Shown in pieces: positions 45,794 to 54,247 of a stretch of 64,000 nucleotides of DNA. The stretch is from NAT127 sp034717695 (GTDB lineage Bacteria > Pseudomonadota > Gammaproteobacteria > Pseudomonadales > Porticoccaceae). The stretch spans positions 51,005 through 115,004 of the forward strand of contig JAYELS010000062.1 in the NCBI GenBank assembly GCA_034717695.1, given 5' to 3'. The position numbers were made by a program, and so were the translations under genes. Each line of letters starts with the position of its first letter. Positions within the stretch are counted from its first letter, which is position 1. The notes beneath the pieces were generated by a model that did no database searches, was not told where the DNA came from, and was given only the letters and a program-made list of their open reading frames with translations.

Positions 45794-46858
45794 TCAGCAC
45801 CCAAAAACCCGCAGTCGCGAAGGCAGCAGGCGCACCCGCTGGCCACTGACCAGGGCAAGCTCCGCCACTTTCTCCCGGCTGATCTCCACCTCGAAATGCT
45901 GTCCGGTGGCGCCGTTGTCGCCGTCCAGTTCCACCCGGGCGCTGAGCCCGAAGGACAGCACCCGGTTGACCCGCGCGGCGATCCCCTCGCTGACGGCGGG
46001 ATCGGTGACGATCTCCAGCTCGTGGGGACGGGCGAAGGCATAGACCTCGGACCCCTGGGGGAGCTCCTCATCGAGATGGGGCACGGCTTCACCACCGACC
46101 CGCAGGCCGCCATCCTCAACGCGGCCGTGAAACAGGTTCACCGAGCCGAGAAACCCGTACACGAAAGGCGTCGCCGGATGGCTGTAGACCTCCTCCGGGG
46201 TGCCCACCTGCTCCACGTGGCCGTGGTCCATCAGCACCACCCGGTCTGCCACTTCCAGGGCTTCCTCCTGGTCGTGGGTGACGAAGATGGAGGTGATGTG
46301 GAGCTCATCGTGGAGTTTGCGCAGCCAGCGCCGCAATTCCTTGCGCACCTTGGCGTCGAGGGCGCCGAAGGGGTCGTCGAGGAGCAGCACCCGGGGCTCC
46401 ACCGCCAGCGCCCGTGCCAGGGCGATCCGCTGGCGCTGGCCCCCGGAGAGCTGGGCGGGGAAGCGGTCCGCCAGCCAGTCGAGCTGCACCAGGCCGAGCA
46501 GCTGGTGGACTTTCTCGGCGATCTGCTTCTCCGAAGGCCGCTCCCGGCGGGGTTTCATCCGCATCCCAAAGGCCACGTTGTCGAACACCGTCATGTGCTT
46601 GAACAATGCGTAGTGCTGGAACACGAAGCCCACCTGGCGTTCCCGCACATGGGTCCTGGAAGCGTCCTCGCCGTCGAGGATCACCGCGCCGCCATCCGCC
46701 TGTTCGAGCCCGGCGATGATGCGCAGCAGGGTGGTCTTGCCGCAACCGGAGGGGCCGAGCAGGGCCACCAGCTCGCCGCCGGGGAAGTCGAGGTTGATGT
46801 CGTCGAGGGCGACGAAATCGCCGAAACGCTTGCTGATATTGTGGACTTGGATGCTCAT
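45794..46858 (-). CDS. cysA: Sulfate/thiosulfate ABC transporter ATP-binding protein
   Basis: A 354-residue ATPase. Walker A is GPSGCGKT at 35-42, the signature is LSGGQRQRIALARAL, Walker B is LLLDDPFGALDAKVR and the switch His is in FVTHDQEEALEVAD. A C-terminal regulatory TOBE-like region (about 240-354) is typical of CysA. It powers import through CysT and CysW. It is separated from cysW by a 206-nt repeat-rich gap. The ATG at 46858 overlaps no other gene. Confidence 0.93.
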   Translation of the reverse strand: MSIQVHNISKRFGDFVALDDINLDFPGGELVALLGPSGCGKTTLLRIIAGLEQADGGAVILDGEDASRTHVRERQVGFVFQHYALFKHMTVFDNVAFGMRMKPRRERPSEKQIAEKVHQLLGLVQLDWLADRFPAQLSGGQRQRIALARALAVEPRVLLLDDPFGALDAKVRKELRRWLRKLHDELHITSIFVTHDQEEALEVADRVVLMDHGHVEQVGTPEEVYSHPATPFVYGFLGSVNLFHGRVEDGGLRVGGEAVPHLDEELPQGSEVYAFARPHELEIVTDPAVSEGIAARVNRVLSFGLSARVELDGDNGATGQHFEVEISREKVAELALVSGQRVRLLPSRLRVFGC

Positions 46859-46863
46859 GGTTT

Positions 46864-46898
46864 GGTTGTCGGTTGTCGGTTGTCGGTTGTCGGTTGGT
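46864..46898. repeat. 7-bp tandem repeat array GGTTGTC x4 plus a partial unit
   Basis: Four exact GGTTGTC units (46864-46891) followed by GGTTGGT, directly upstream of cysA. This is a third heptamer family in the cysB-cysA-cysW interval. Confidence 0.8.
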
Positions 46899-46911
46899 GG
46901 GTTTGAAAGGT

Positions 46912-47044
46912 GGTCTGACGTCTGACGCTTGACGTCTGACGCTAAAGCAGACCGGCGCTGGACTCATTTTCATTTCCCCCTTGCTTGAAACTTTGCTCCG
47001 ATCTATAACCCGTCCGCGATCTTCCCAGCGTCAGACGTCAGACC
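46912..47044. repeat. 18-bp perfect inverted repeat in the cysA-cysW gap
   Basis: GGTCTGACGTCTGACGCT (46912-46929) and its exact reverse complement AGCGTCAGACGTCAGACC (47027-47044), 97 nt apart. The arms are themselves built from TCTGACG heptamers; one further TGACGTCTGACG copy follows the left arm. Confidence 0.8.
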
Positions 47045-47064
47045 ATCAAGCGCAGACCCAGTAC

Positions 47065-47961
47065 TCACCCATGCACCCTGCTCTCGACAAAGGTCTTCAC
47101 CACCAGCGTCACCAGGGCCAGCAGGGCGAGCAGGGAGGCCGCCGCAAAGGCCGCCGCGAAGTTGTACTCGTTGTAGAGAATCTCCACATGCAGGGGCAGG
47201 GTGTTGGTCAGGCCGCGGATGTGGCCGGACACCACCGACACCGCGCCGAACTCCCCCATGGCTCGGGCGTTACAGAGGATCACGCCGTACAGCAGGCCCC
47301 ATTTGATGTTGGGCAGGGTGACGTACCAGAAGGTCTGCCACCCCCGGGCGCCGAGCACCACGGCGGCTTCCTCCTCCTCCTTGCCCTGGGCCTGCATCAG
47401 CGGGATCAGCTCCCGGGCGACGAAGGGAAAGGTCACGAAGATCGTCGCCAGCACGATGCCGGGTACCGCAAAGATGATCTTGATGTCGTGCTCGATCAGC
47501 CATGCCCCGAACCAGCCGTTGGCGCCGAACACCAGCACATAGATCAGCCCCACGATCACCGGCGAGATGGAGAACGGCAGATCGATGAGAGTGGTGAGCA
47601 GCTGCTTGCCGCGAAACTCGAACTTGGCGATGGTCCAGGCCGCGGCAACCCCGAACACCAGGTTCAGCGGCACCGAGATGGCGGCGGCGATGAGGGTGAG
47701 CTTGACCGCCGCCAGGGCGTCCGGCTCAACCAGTGCCTTCCAGTACACCTCCAGCCCTTTGCGCAGGGCCTCGACGAACACGGCCACCAGGGGCAGGAAG
47801 ATGAACACCGTGAAAAACGTCAGGGCAGCGCCGAGGATCGCCCACTTGACCCAGGTGGCTTCCCGGGTGGCGATATTGCGCTCGAAGCGGGTTCCCCGCA
47901 CCCGGGCATGTGGCCCGAGGTCACGGGCGCCGCGAAGCAAAGCCGTTGCCGCGCCGGCCAT
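47065..47961 (-). CDS. cysW: Sulfate/thiosulfate ABC transporter permease CysW
   Basis: A 298-residue inner-membrane permease with six predicted helices. The ABC-coupling EAA loop is EEEEAAVVLGARGWQTFWYVTLPNIKWGLLYGVILCNARAMGEFGAVSVVSG. The start at 47961 (MAGAATALLRGARDLGPHARVRG) leaves a rather long basic N-terminal tail before the first helix. It overlaps cysT by one base. With CysT it forms the membrane channel energised by CysA. Confidence 0.92.
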   Translation of the reverse strand: MAGAATALLRGARDLGPHARVRGTRFERNIATREATWVKWAILGAALTFFTVFIFLPLVAVFVEALRKGLEVYWKALVEPDALAAVKLTLIAAAISVPLNLVFGVAAAWTIAKFEFRGKQLLTTLIDLPFSISPVIVGLIYVLVFGANGWFGAWLIEHDIKIIFAVPGIVLATIFVTFPFVARELIPLMQAQGKEEEEAAVVLGARGWQTFWYVTLPNIKWGLLYGVILCNARAMGEFGAVSVVSGHIRGLTNTLPLHVEILYNEYNFAAAFAAASLLALLALVTLVVKTFVESRVHG

Positions 47962-48800
47962 CAGCGGTTCCTCCCGGTGCGCTTGCCGGCCCAGGCCTGC
48001 AGGCCGTTTATCACCAACAGCAGGGCGAAGGACACCACCAGCATCACCACGGCGATGGCGGTGGCACCGGTGTAGTCGTATTGCTCCAGCTGGGTGATGA
48101 TCATCAACGGGGTGATCTCCGAGACAAAGGGAATATTGCCGGCGATGAAGATCACCGAGCCGTACTCCCCCACCGCCCGGGCGAAGGCCAGGGCAAAGCC
48201 GGTGAGCAGGGCGGGGAGCAGGATCGGCAATACCACATGGCGGAAGGTCTGCCAGCGCCGGGCGCCGAGGCTCGCCGCCGCTTCCTCCAGTTCGGTTTCC
48301 ATGTCTTCCAGAATCGGCTGCACGGTGCGCACCACGAAGGGCAGGCCGATAAATACCAGCGCCACCAGCACCCCGAGGGGCCCGAACGCCACCTTGATGC
48401 CGAACACCCCCTGGATGTACTGGCCGAGCCAGCCATTGGGGGCATAGAGGGCGGTGAGAGAGATCCCGGCCACCGCCGTGGGCAGGGCGAAGGGCAGGTC
48501 CACCAGGGCGTCCACGATGCGCTTGCCGGGGAAGGAGTAGCGCACCAGGGCCCAGGCGAGCATCAGCCCGAACACGGCGTTGATCGCCGCCGCCCCCAGG
48601 GAAGCGCCGAAGGAGAGCCTGTAGGACGCCACCACCCGGGGAGCGGTCACCACCGCCCAGAATTCCGCGAACGACAGCTCCGCAGTGCGGATGAAAACCG
48701 CCGAAAGGGGAATCAGCACAATCACTGAGAGATACACCAGGGTGTAGCCGAGGGACAGGCCAAACCCCGGCAGTACACTGAACGAGGCCCGGGTACTCAT
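47961..48800 (-). CDS. cysT: Sulfate/thiosulfate ABC transporter permease CysT (CysU)
   Basis: A 279-residue permease with six predicted helices. The start MSTRASFSVLPGFGLSLGYTLVYLSVIVLIPL (48800) is chosen over a longer Pro/Arg-rich extension. The EAA loop is ELEEAAASLGARRWQTFRHVVLPILLPALLTGFALAFARAVGEYGSVIFIAGN. It is the first gene of cysTWA; its usual periplasmic partner gene sbp lies 4 kb upstream behind chrA. The 197-nt leader is AT-rich near 48940-48990 and includes a GGAAT-gctt-ATTCC dyad (48974-48987). Confidence 0.92.
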   Translation of the reverse strand: MSTRASFSVLPGFGLSLGYTLVYLSVIVLIPLSAVFIRTAELSFAEFWAVVTAPRVVASYRLSFGASLGAAAINAVFGLMLAWALVRYSFPGKRIVDALVDLPFALPTAVAGISLTALYAPNGWLGQYIQGVFGIKVAFGPLGVLVALVFIGLPFVVRTVQPILEDMETELEEAAASLGARRWQTFRHVVLPILLPALLTGFALAFARAVGEYGSVIFIAGNIPFVSEITPLMIITQLEQYDYTGATAIAVVMLVVSFALLLVINGLQAWAGKRTGRNR

Positions 48801-48997
48801 GGGAGCCTCCCGGCGGGGGCCGAGGCCCCCAGGCGGGCACTGGATGGAACGGCGGATATCATGGACTCTCCTCTCGACGGCGCCTGGCGGCAATCTGGTG
48901 TGCCGACTTGCTGGTGTGCGGACTTGGGGCGCAGTCTAGGGAGGGTTTTTAATAATCAAAAATAATTAATTGTGGAATGCTTATTCCGAATTGTGTT

Positions 48998-50347
48998 TTA
49001 AGCCCAGCCCGCCAGGGTCAATCCCAGGCCCGCCGCCGCGCACCAGAGAATCACCTCGATCACCCCGCGCCTGAACCGCAGGAGGGCCAGGGCGGCGGCG
49101 CAGGCAATCAACGCCGAGGCCAACTCGAAGGGCCCGTCAAAGCCCGCCGGCCACAGCACGTGGTACCCGAAGAACAGCGCCAGGTTGAGGATCACCCCCA
49201 CCACTGCGGCGGTGATGGCGGTGAGGGGCGCTGTGAACTTGAGATCCCCGTGGGTGGACTCCACCAGGGGCCCCCCCGCCAGGATGAACAGGAAGGAAGG
49301 TAGAAAGGTGAACCAGGTCACCAGGGTGGCCGCCAGGGCACCGGCAGCAAGGCGCAGCTCGGGTCCGAAAAACCCTTCGACGTAGGCGCCGACAAAGGCG
49401 ACGAACGCCACCACCATGATCAGCGGCCCCGGCGTGGTTTCGCCGAGAGCCAGGCCGTCGATCATCTGGCTTCCGGAGACCCAGCCAAAATTGCTCACCG
49501 CCCCCTGATAGACGTAAGGCAGCACCGCATAGGCGCCGCCGAAGGTGAGCAGCGCGGCACTGGTAAAGAACCAGCCCATGTGGGTCAGGATGTGATCCGC
49601 GCCGAAAATGCCGTACAGCAGCCCCATGGGCACCAGCCACAGCACGGCACCGGCGGCGATCACGAGCAACAGGTGCTGCCAGCGGAACCGGGTGTGGGGC
49701 AGGCGACGGTCGTCATCGATCACCGCGGGGCCGTAATCCCTGTCCGCCGCGGCGTGGCCACCTCCTGCGCGGAATTTGTCCGGCCACCACTTGCCCCCCG
49801 CAGCGCCCAGCAAGCCGGCACAGGCGACGATCCAGGGGAAAGGGACATTGAGCGCAAAGATGGCGAGAAAGGCCGCGGCGGCAATGGCGACCAGCGCACT
49901 GTTTTTCAATGTGCGCCCGCCGATGCGCCAGGCCGCCTGGACGACGATGGCGGTGACCGCCGGCTTGATGCCGTAAAAGATTCCCGCCACCAGAGGCACG
50001 TCGCCGAAGGCGAGGTAGATCCAGGAGAAAGCAATCAACAGGAACAGGGAGGGCAGCACGAACAGCACCCCGGCGACGATGCCGCCCCAGGTGCGGTGCA
50101 GCAGCCAGCCGATGTAGATGGCCAGCTGTTGTGCCTCCGGCCCCGGCAGCAACATGCAGTAGTTGAGGGCGTGGAGGAAACGCCGCTCGCTGAGCCAGCG
50201 GCGTCGCTCCACCAGCTCCTCGTGCATGATGGCGATCTGCCCGGCGGGGCCGCCGAAACTGATGAATCCCAGCTTGAGCCAGAAGCGCAGCGCCTGCCAG
50301 AAGGGCACGGGGGGCGGTGTCTCGGTGGAGCGGGTTGAATCCCTCAT
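48998..50347 (-). CDS. chrA: Chromate transporter ChrA (two-domain CHR family)
   Basis: A 449-residue membrane protein of the long CHR type with two homologous halves (about 15-190 and 225-440). Signature stretches are FWLKLGFISFGGPAGQIAIMHEELVERRRWL and LPGPEAQQLAIYIGWLLHRTWGGIVAG in the first half, and LLTFGGAYAVLPYVYQGAVSNFGWVSGSQMIDGLALGETTPGPLI in the second. ChrA exports chromate, a toxic sulfate analogue that enters through sulfate permeases. Its place between sbp and cysT therefore makes functional sense. The linker (about 185-210) is polar and probably flexible. Confidence 0.92.
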   Translation of the reverse strand: MRDSTRSTETPPPVPFWQALRFWLKLGFISFGGPAGQIAIMHEELVERRRWLSERRFLHALNYCMLLPGPEAQQLAIYIGWLLHRTWGGIVAGVLFVLPSLFLLIAFSWIYLAFGDVPLVAGIFYGIKPAVTAIVVQAAWRIGGRTLKNSALVAIAAAAFLAIFALNVPFPWIVACAGLLGAAGGKWWPDKFRAGGGHAAADRDYGPAVIDDDRRLPHTRFRWQHLLLVIAAGAVLWLVPMGLLYGIFGADHILTHMGWFFTSAALLTFGGAYAVLPYVYQGAVSNFGWVSGSQMIDGLALGETTPGPLIMVVAFVAFVGAYVEGFFGPELRLAAGALAATLVTWFTFLPSFLFILAGGPLVESTHGDLKFTAPLTAITAAVVGVILNLALFFGYHVLWPAGFDGPFELASALIACAAALALLRFRRGVIEVILWCAAAGLGLTLAGWA

Positions 50348-50567
50348 GGAAGGTCCTTGGTGTGTCGGGTCGAGGTGGGGCAGGGTAGCGGATTTTGGTG
50401 GCCAGGGAACCGCTGGAAACTACTGCGCGACAGGATCTGCACTCTCAGATGCTCGCTCACCCCGCGCCTATCTCTCGGATAGGTCTCGGCCTGTTCTTTT
50501 CAGGCGAGGGGCTGCGGGGCGCCTCGCGCTGCATCCCGCCACCACACTTTTTCAGAGATTCTCCAGT
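50348..50567. other. Non-coding stretch with several small hairpins upstream of chrA
   Basis: No plausible gene. Visible dyads: CCTATC-tctcg-GATAGG (50467-50483), GCGAGG with CCTCGC (about 50505-50526), and CACCACACT (50540-50548) with AGTGTGGTG (50565-50573). The last overlaps the left end of the repeat element that follows and can compete for pairing with it. Confidence 0.5.
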
Positions 50568-50709
50568 GTGGTGTCCCATTGATAACTTTGCCGTTTGCGA
50601 GCCGGGTTTGCTGGACGGGACAGTCTGTGAACACATCCTTATATGCTCGTCCCGTCCAGTAAACCCGGTCCGTCCACCCAACCCTGGGTATTTATTTTTG
50701 CGACACCAC
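50568..50709. repeat. MITE-like or REP-like element with a 20-bp internal hairpin
   Basis: The ends GTGGTGTC (50568-50575) and GACACCAC (50702-50709) are exact inverted repeats. Inside lie CCGGGTTTGCTGGACGGGAC (50602-50621) and GTCCCGTCCAGTAAACCCGG (50649-50668), a 20-bp stem with one mismatch and a 27-nt loop. The 142-bp unit has no coding capacity. It looks like a non-autonomous mobile repeat or a structured RNA; copies elsewhere in the genome would decide. Confidence 0.55.
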
Positions 50710-50750
50710 TCCAGGCCATGGCGCTGCAATAGACAGCGACAGACAAACCA

Positions 50751-51410
50751 CTACAGATACGCCAGCCGCTGACCAACCGCCGTCACTCCCTGGCCTGACC
50801 GGCTTACGCTGCCGACTTTTCGCGGGGGTTTTCGGGGGCTTCTGCCTTCCGTTTCAAAGCGCAAGGCAGCGAGCAGGCTGAGCAGGGACGGCCAGGGCCC
50901 GAAACCGGATTCGGTGTTGATATGGCCGACGCGCCCGGCGTTGAGCAGTGGCAGTCGCCAGCGCTGGGCCAGTTGCCGGGCCCCGTCGAGGCTGAGCCAT
51001 GGATCGTTTTCGCTGGCCACCAGTAAACCGTTGATGGCAAGAGACTCCCGGGGCAGCAGATCGGCGATCGAGGGTAGGGCCTTGGGGCCTGCGCGATCGC
51101 GGATGCCGCGGAGGGAGAACCGCTCGGGATCGGCGGGGGCCACCAGCAGGGCACCGGCGATCTTGCCGGGCTGGTGGGCAATCGCTGCCGCGCTCGCCAG
51201 GCTGCCGAAGCTGTGGGCGATGATCCACACCGGCGCGGGGGCGGCTTCGAGGGTCCGCCCCATCCGCTCCGACCAGCGGGGCAGTATCGGGTCGTGCCAG
51301 TCGATGCCGGTCACCCGCTCACTGTCGGGGAGGCGGTTCTGCAGCCAGCTCTGCCAGTGGGCCGGGCCGCTGCCGGCGTAGCCGGGCACGATAAGGATCT
51401 TGCTGTTCAT
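50751..51410 (-). CDS. RBBP9/YdeN-family alpha/beta hydrolase
   Basis: A 219-residue serine-hydrolase-fold protein: ILIVPGYAGSGPAHWQSWLQ at the N-terminus (oxyanion loop), nucleophile Ser in IIAHSFGSLAS, and the catalytic His in RVGHINTESGFGPWPS. Bacterial RBBP9/YdeN proteins are small hydrolases of unknown substrate. The last 35 residues (TEGRSPRKPPRKVGSVSRSGQG...) are basic, low-complexity and beyond the usual family end, next to the repeat element at 50.57-50.71 kb. It is the last gene of the porin-sbp-TOBE cluster. Confidence 0.82.
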   Translation of the reverse strand: MNSKILIVPGYAGSGPAHWQSWLQNRLPDSERVTGIDWHDPILPRWSERMGRTLEAAPAPVWIIAHSFGSLASAAAIAHQPGKIAGALLVAPADPERFSLRGIRDRAGPKALPSIADLLPRESLAINGLLVASENDPWLSLDGARQLAQRWRLPLLNAGRVGHINTESGFGPWPSLLSLLAALRFETEGRSPRKPPRKVGSVSRSGQGVTAVGQRLAYL

Positions 51411-51440
51411 GGTGTTGCCTTATGCCTTCGCTGTTCGCGG

Positions 51441-51668
51441 TCATTCCAGGGGTGAAAAGGTGGCGAGGGCCACTTCGGTGGACTTGAACAGGGCAACCAC
51501 CTCGCTGCCGGGTTTCAAGTCCAGGGTGTCGATGGAGCTGGTGGTGACGATCGAGGTGATGATGCCGTGGCCGGTATCGACCTCGACCTCGGAGACCACG
51601 TCGCCGCGCTTGATGCGCTTGACCTGGCCGTGGAACTGATTGCGGGCATTGATGGCCTTGATGCTCAT
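51441..51668 (-). CDS. Single-TOBE molybdopterin/oxyanion-binding protein (Mop type)
   Basis: A 75-residue protein consisting of one TOBE (Mop) domain: INARNQFHGQVKRIKRGDVVSEVEVDTGHGIITSIVTTSSIDTLDLKPGSEVVALFKSTEVALAT. Such molbindins bind molybdate, tungstate or sometimes sulfate in oligomers, either as storage or buffering proteins. It lies 30 nt upstream of the hydrolase gene and 60 nt downstream of sbp, which ties it to oxyanion uptake. Molybdate versus sulfate binding cannot be told from the sequence. Confidence 0.85.
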   Translation of the reverse strand: MSIKAINARNQFHGQVKRIKRGDVVSEVEVDTGHGIITSIVTTSSIDTLDLKPGSEVVALFKSTEVALATFSPLE

Positions 51669-51728
51669 GGGGCTTGCTCCTGGGGTGATCCCCGCGCGCC
51701 AGGTGCATGGCGCGCGGGGTTGGGTTGG

Positions 51729-52745
51729 TTAGCGGGCACTGTAGATCTGGTCGAACAGGCCGCCGTCGCTGAAGTGGGTGGTCTGGGCCTTGGTCCAGCC
51801 GCCGAACAGTTCGTCGATGGTGAACAGCTTGACGTCGGGGAAGCGGGCGATGTCCGCCGGGTCGGCGTGCTCGGGGCTCACCGGCCGGTAGTAGTGCTTG
51901 GCGGCCAGTTTTTGCCCTTCCGGTGAGTAGAGGTATTCGAGGTAAGCCTTACTGACCGCCTCGGTACCGCGTTTTTTGGCCACGCCATCCACCAGGGTGA
52001 CAGGGGGTTCGGCGAGGATCGACAGGGAGGGCACCACGATCTCGAAGTTCTCCGGGCCGAGTTCGTTCACCGCCAGGAAGGCTTCGTTCTCCCAGGAGAT
52101 GAACACGTCGCCAATACCCCGCTGCACGAAGGTGTTGGTGGCACCCCGGGCGCCGGAGTCGAGCACCGACACGTTTCTGAACAGCTTGGTGACGAAGTCC
52201 CGTGCCTTGGCGTCGTCGCCACCGGGCTGCTTGAGGGCGTAGCCCCAGGCCGCCAGGTAGTTCCAGCGGGCGCCCCCGGAGGTTTTCGGGTTGGGTGTGA
52301 TGACTTCAACCCCGGGCTTCACCAGATCGTTCCAGTCGGTGATGCCCTTGGGATTGCCCTTGCGCACCAGGAAGACGATGGTGGAGGTGTAGGGCGAGCT
52401 GTTGTGGGGCAGCCGCGCCTGCCAGTCGGCGGGAATCTTGCCGGTGATGCGGCTGATTTCGTCGATGTCGAAGGCGAGGGCCAGGGTCACCACATCCGCT
52501 TCGAGGCCGTCGATCACCGCCCGCGCCTGCTTGCCGGCGCCGCCGTGGGATTGCTGGACGCTGATATCCCCGCCGGTTTTTTCCTTCCAGTATTGGGCGA
52601 AAAGGGTGTTGTACTCCGAGTAGAACTCCCGGGTGGGGTCGTAGGAGACGTTGAGGATTTGCTGGCTGTCGGCTGAGGCGGGATTGCCAACCGCCAGAAG
52701 GGGTGCCAGGGCCGCGAGGGCGGCGAGTTTTTTGACGAGTTTCAT
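51729..52745 (-). CDS. sbp: Sulfate ABC transporter substrate-binding protein
   Basis: A 338-residue periplasmic protein. Signal peptide MKLVKKLAALAALAPLLAVGNPASA, then NVSYDPTREFYSEYNTLFAQYWKEKTGGDISVQQSHGGAGKQARAVIDGLEADVVTLALAFDID, the classic Sbp/CysP opening, and GDVFISWENEAFLA in the second lobe. It delivers sulfate (or thiosulfate) to CysTWA. It lies 26 nt downstream of an OprO/P-type porin, so outer-membrane entry and periplasmic capture are co-transcribed. Confidence 0.93.
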   Translation of the reverse strand: MKLVKKLAALAALAPLLAVGNPASADSQQILNVSYDPTREFYSEYNTLFAQYWKEKTGGDISVQQSHGGAGKQARAVIDGLEADVVTLALAFDIDEISRITGKIPADWQARLPHNSSPYTSTIVFLVRKGNPKGITDWNDLVKPGVEVITPNPKTSGGARWNYLAAWGYALKQPGGDDAKARDFVTKLFRNVSVLDSGARGATNTFVQRGIGDVFISWENEAFLAVNELGPENFEIVVPSLSILAEPPVTLVDGVAKKRGTEAVSKAYLEYLYSPEGQKLAAKHYYRPVSPEHADPADIARFPDVKLFTIDELFGGWTKAQTTHFSDGGLFDQIYSAR

Positions 52746-52771
52746 GGTATTTCTCCAGATTGATGGGTGTC

Positions 52772-54157
52772 TTAAAAGTCCACTTGGGCGCGGAACAGCA
52801 GGGTGTCGAGGTCCTGTCCGTCATAGCGGTTGCCGGGACGGTCGACGTCGAGCACGTGGATGTAGTTGGCGGCAAAACGCAGGTTCTTGGTGGCGTACCA
52901 GTTGAGGCCGAGGGTCAGGTTGTCCTGTTCGCCGCCCACCAGGGCGCCGTCATTGAGGTCGGCGTTGCTGTAGCGCAGCGCCACTTCCCAGGCGCCGCCG
53001 AGGCCATCCCCCTTGCCCACGGGGGCGAGGGGCGTGATGCGATCGAATACCGCTTCCTTGGTGCGGTAGGGCCGTGATTCGCCGGTGAGGAACCAGCTGC
53101 CATAGACGTACCAGGCATTGAGATCCACATCGTCCAGGGCGTCGTCCCGCTGGACGCGGGTGCTGATGTACTCCCCCTGCACTGAGAAAGGCCCGCTCAC
53201 CACTGCGCCTTCGAGACCGATGCCGAGGGTGTTGTCCACCCCGGCGAGCACATTGGTATCGATCAGGCGAACATCGGTGACGTTGGATTCCGGCCGGGCG
53301 CGAAAGCGCAGCTCGGTGGTGGAGTCGTTGGGCTGGTGGTAGCGGGCGGCGACACCCAGGTGCACCGCCTTGCCAGCCAACGCCACCGGGGCGTAGGTGT
53401 AGCGACCGGTCAGATCCCAGCCTTCGTCCCCCTCGTTGGCGGCGTCCCCCTCGGCGCGTTCCCCGAACAGGCCGATATTGGCGGTCCAGTTGGGCCTGTG
53501 TGTGCCGATGCCGACGCCGAGGTGGCGGTCCGGGGTGAACAGGTCGTCGGTCACACCGCGCTCGATGAAGGTGGTGTAGAGGCCGCTGGTCAGGTGTTCG
53601 AGGCCAAAGTATTCCTTGAAGTTGCCGACGGTGATCTGGTTGAGCCCCCAGCCGGTGTATTGCAGCCAGGCGTCGCGGATACCCCGGGCACCGGAATCGC
53701 CGCCGGCGGGGCGGGCAAAGTCGTACTGGACGCGGTAGTTCCAGTCCCTGTCGATGACGCCGCGCACATCGAGGAAGAGACGGCGAATCTTGGTGCCATC
53801 GCCAAATTCGTTGTTGAAGCCGTTGTCATCGCCATCGTAGAAGGCGGCATCGGCCTGCAGGCGTCCCCCCACCTGGAACTGGAATTTCTCGTCCACTGAC
53901 ACGAACTTGAGGCTCTTGCCGTCGCCCTTGTTGAGGATGTGGTCGTTGGCGGGAAAGGCGAGGCTCTGGATCTCCTTGCCCTGATTGCCGACGACCCGGG
54001 ATTGCACCTCAAGCTGTTGCTTAAGGGCTTGCAGTTCACGCTCGAGGGCCTGGATGCGGGCGTCGGTGCTGGCGTCGGCCTCGGCATAAAGGGGCAGCAG
54101 GGCGGCCACTGCGAGGGCGAGGGTGGTTTTTGTGGGGTGTTTGATCGTGGTGGACAC
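52772..54157 (-). CDS. OprO/OprP-family porin, probably sulfate-associated
   Basis: A 461-residue porin. The GTG at 54157 follows GAGAGGAGAAC and begins the signal peptide STTIKHPTKTTLALAVAALLPLYAEA. Next comes a short coiled-coil segment (DARIQALERELQALKQQLEVQ), then the barrel (KFQFQVGGRLQADAAFYDGDDNGFNNEF, IRRLFLDVRGVIDRDWNYRVQYDFA) ending in Phe (FRAQVDF). It resembles phosphate-selective porins, but lying at the head of the sbp operon it is more likely to pass sulfate or sulfonates. No Pho box is seen upstream. It shares the fold with the porin at 3.9 kb. Confidence 0.85.
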   Translation of the reverse strand: MSTTIKHPTKTTLALAVAALLPLYAEADASTDARIQALERELQALKQQLEVQSRVVGNQGKEIQSLAFPANDHILNKGDGKSLKFVSVDEKFQFQVGGRLQADAAFYDGDDNGFNNEFGDGTKIRRLFLDVRGVIDRDWNYRVQYDFARPAGGDSGARGIRDAWLQYTGWGLNQITVGNFKEYFGLEHLTSGLYTTFIERGVTDDLFTPDRHLGVGIGTHRPNWTANIGLFGERAEGDAANEGDEGWDLTGRYTYAPVALAGKAVHLGVAARYHQPNDSTTELRFRARPESNVTDVRLIDTNVLAGVDNTLGIGLEGAVVSGPFSVQGEYISTRVQRDDALDDVDLNAWYVYGSWFLTGESRPYRTKEAVFDRITPLAPVGKGDGLGGAWEVALRYSNADLNDGALVGGEQDNLTLGLNWYATKNLRFAANYIHVLDVDRPGNRYDGQDLDTLLFRAQVDF

Positions 54158-54247
54158 GGTGTTCTCCTCTCCGTTGTTGTCGCGGGAGGGCACTGTAGTC
54201 GCCAGCTTTTATAATAAAAACCAAGAAAAAATGGATTATTTATAACT

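Noticed and set aside
50395..50772. 125-codon frame in the chrA-hydrolase gap
   Set aside because: It crosses both arms of the long inverted repeat and shows no domain, no ribosome site and no conserved features.
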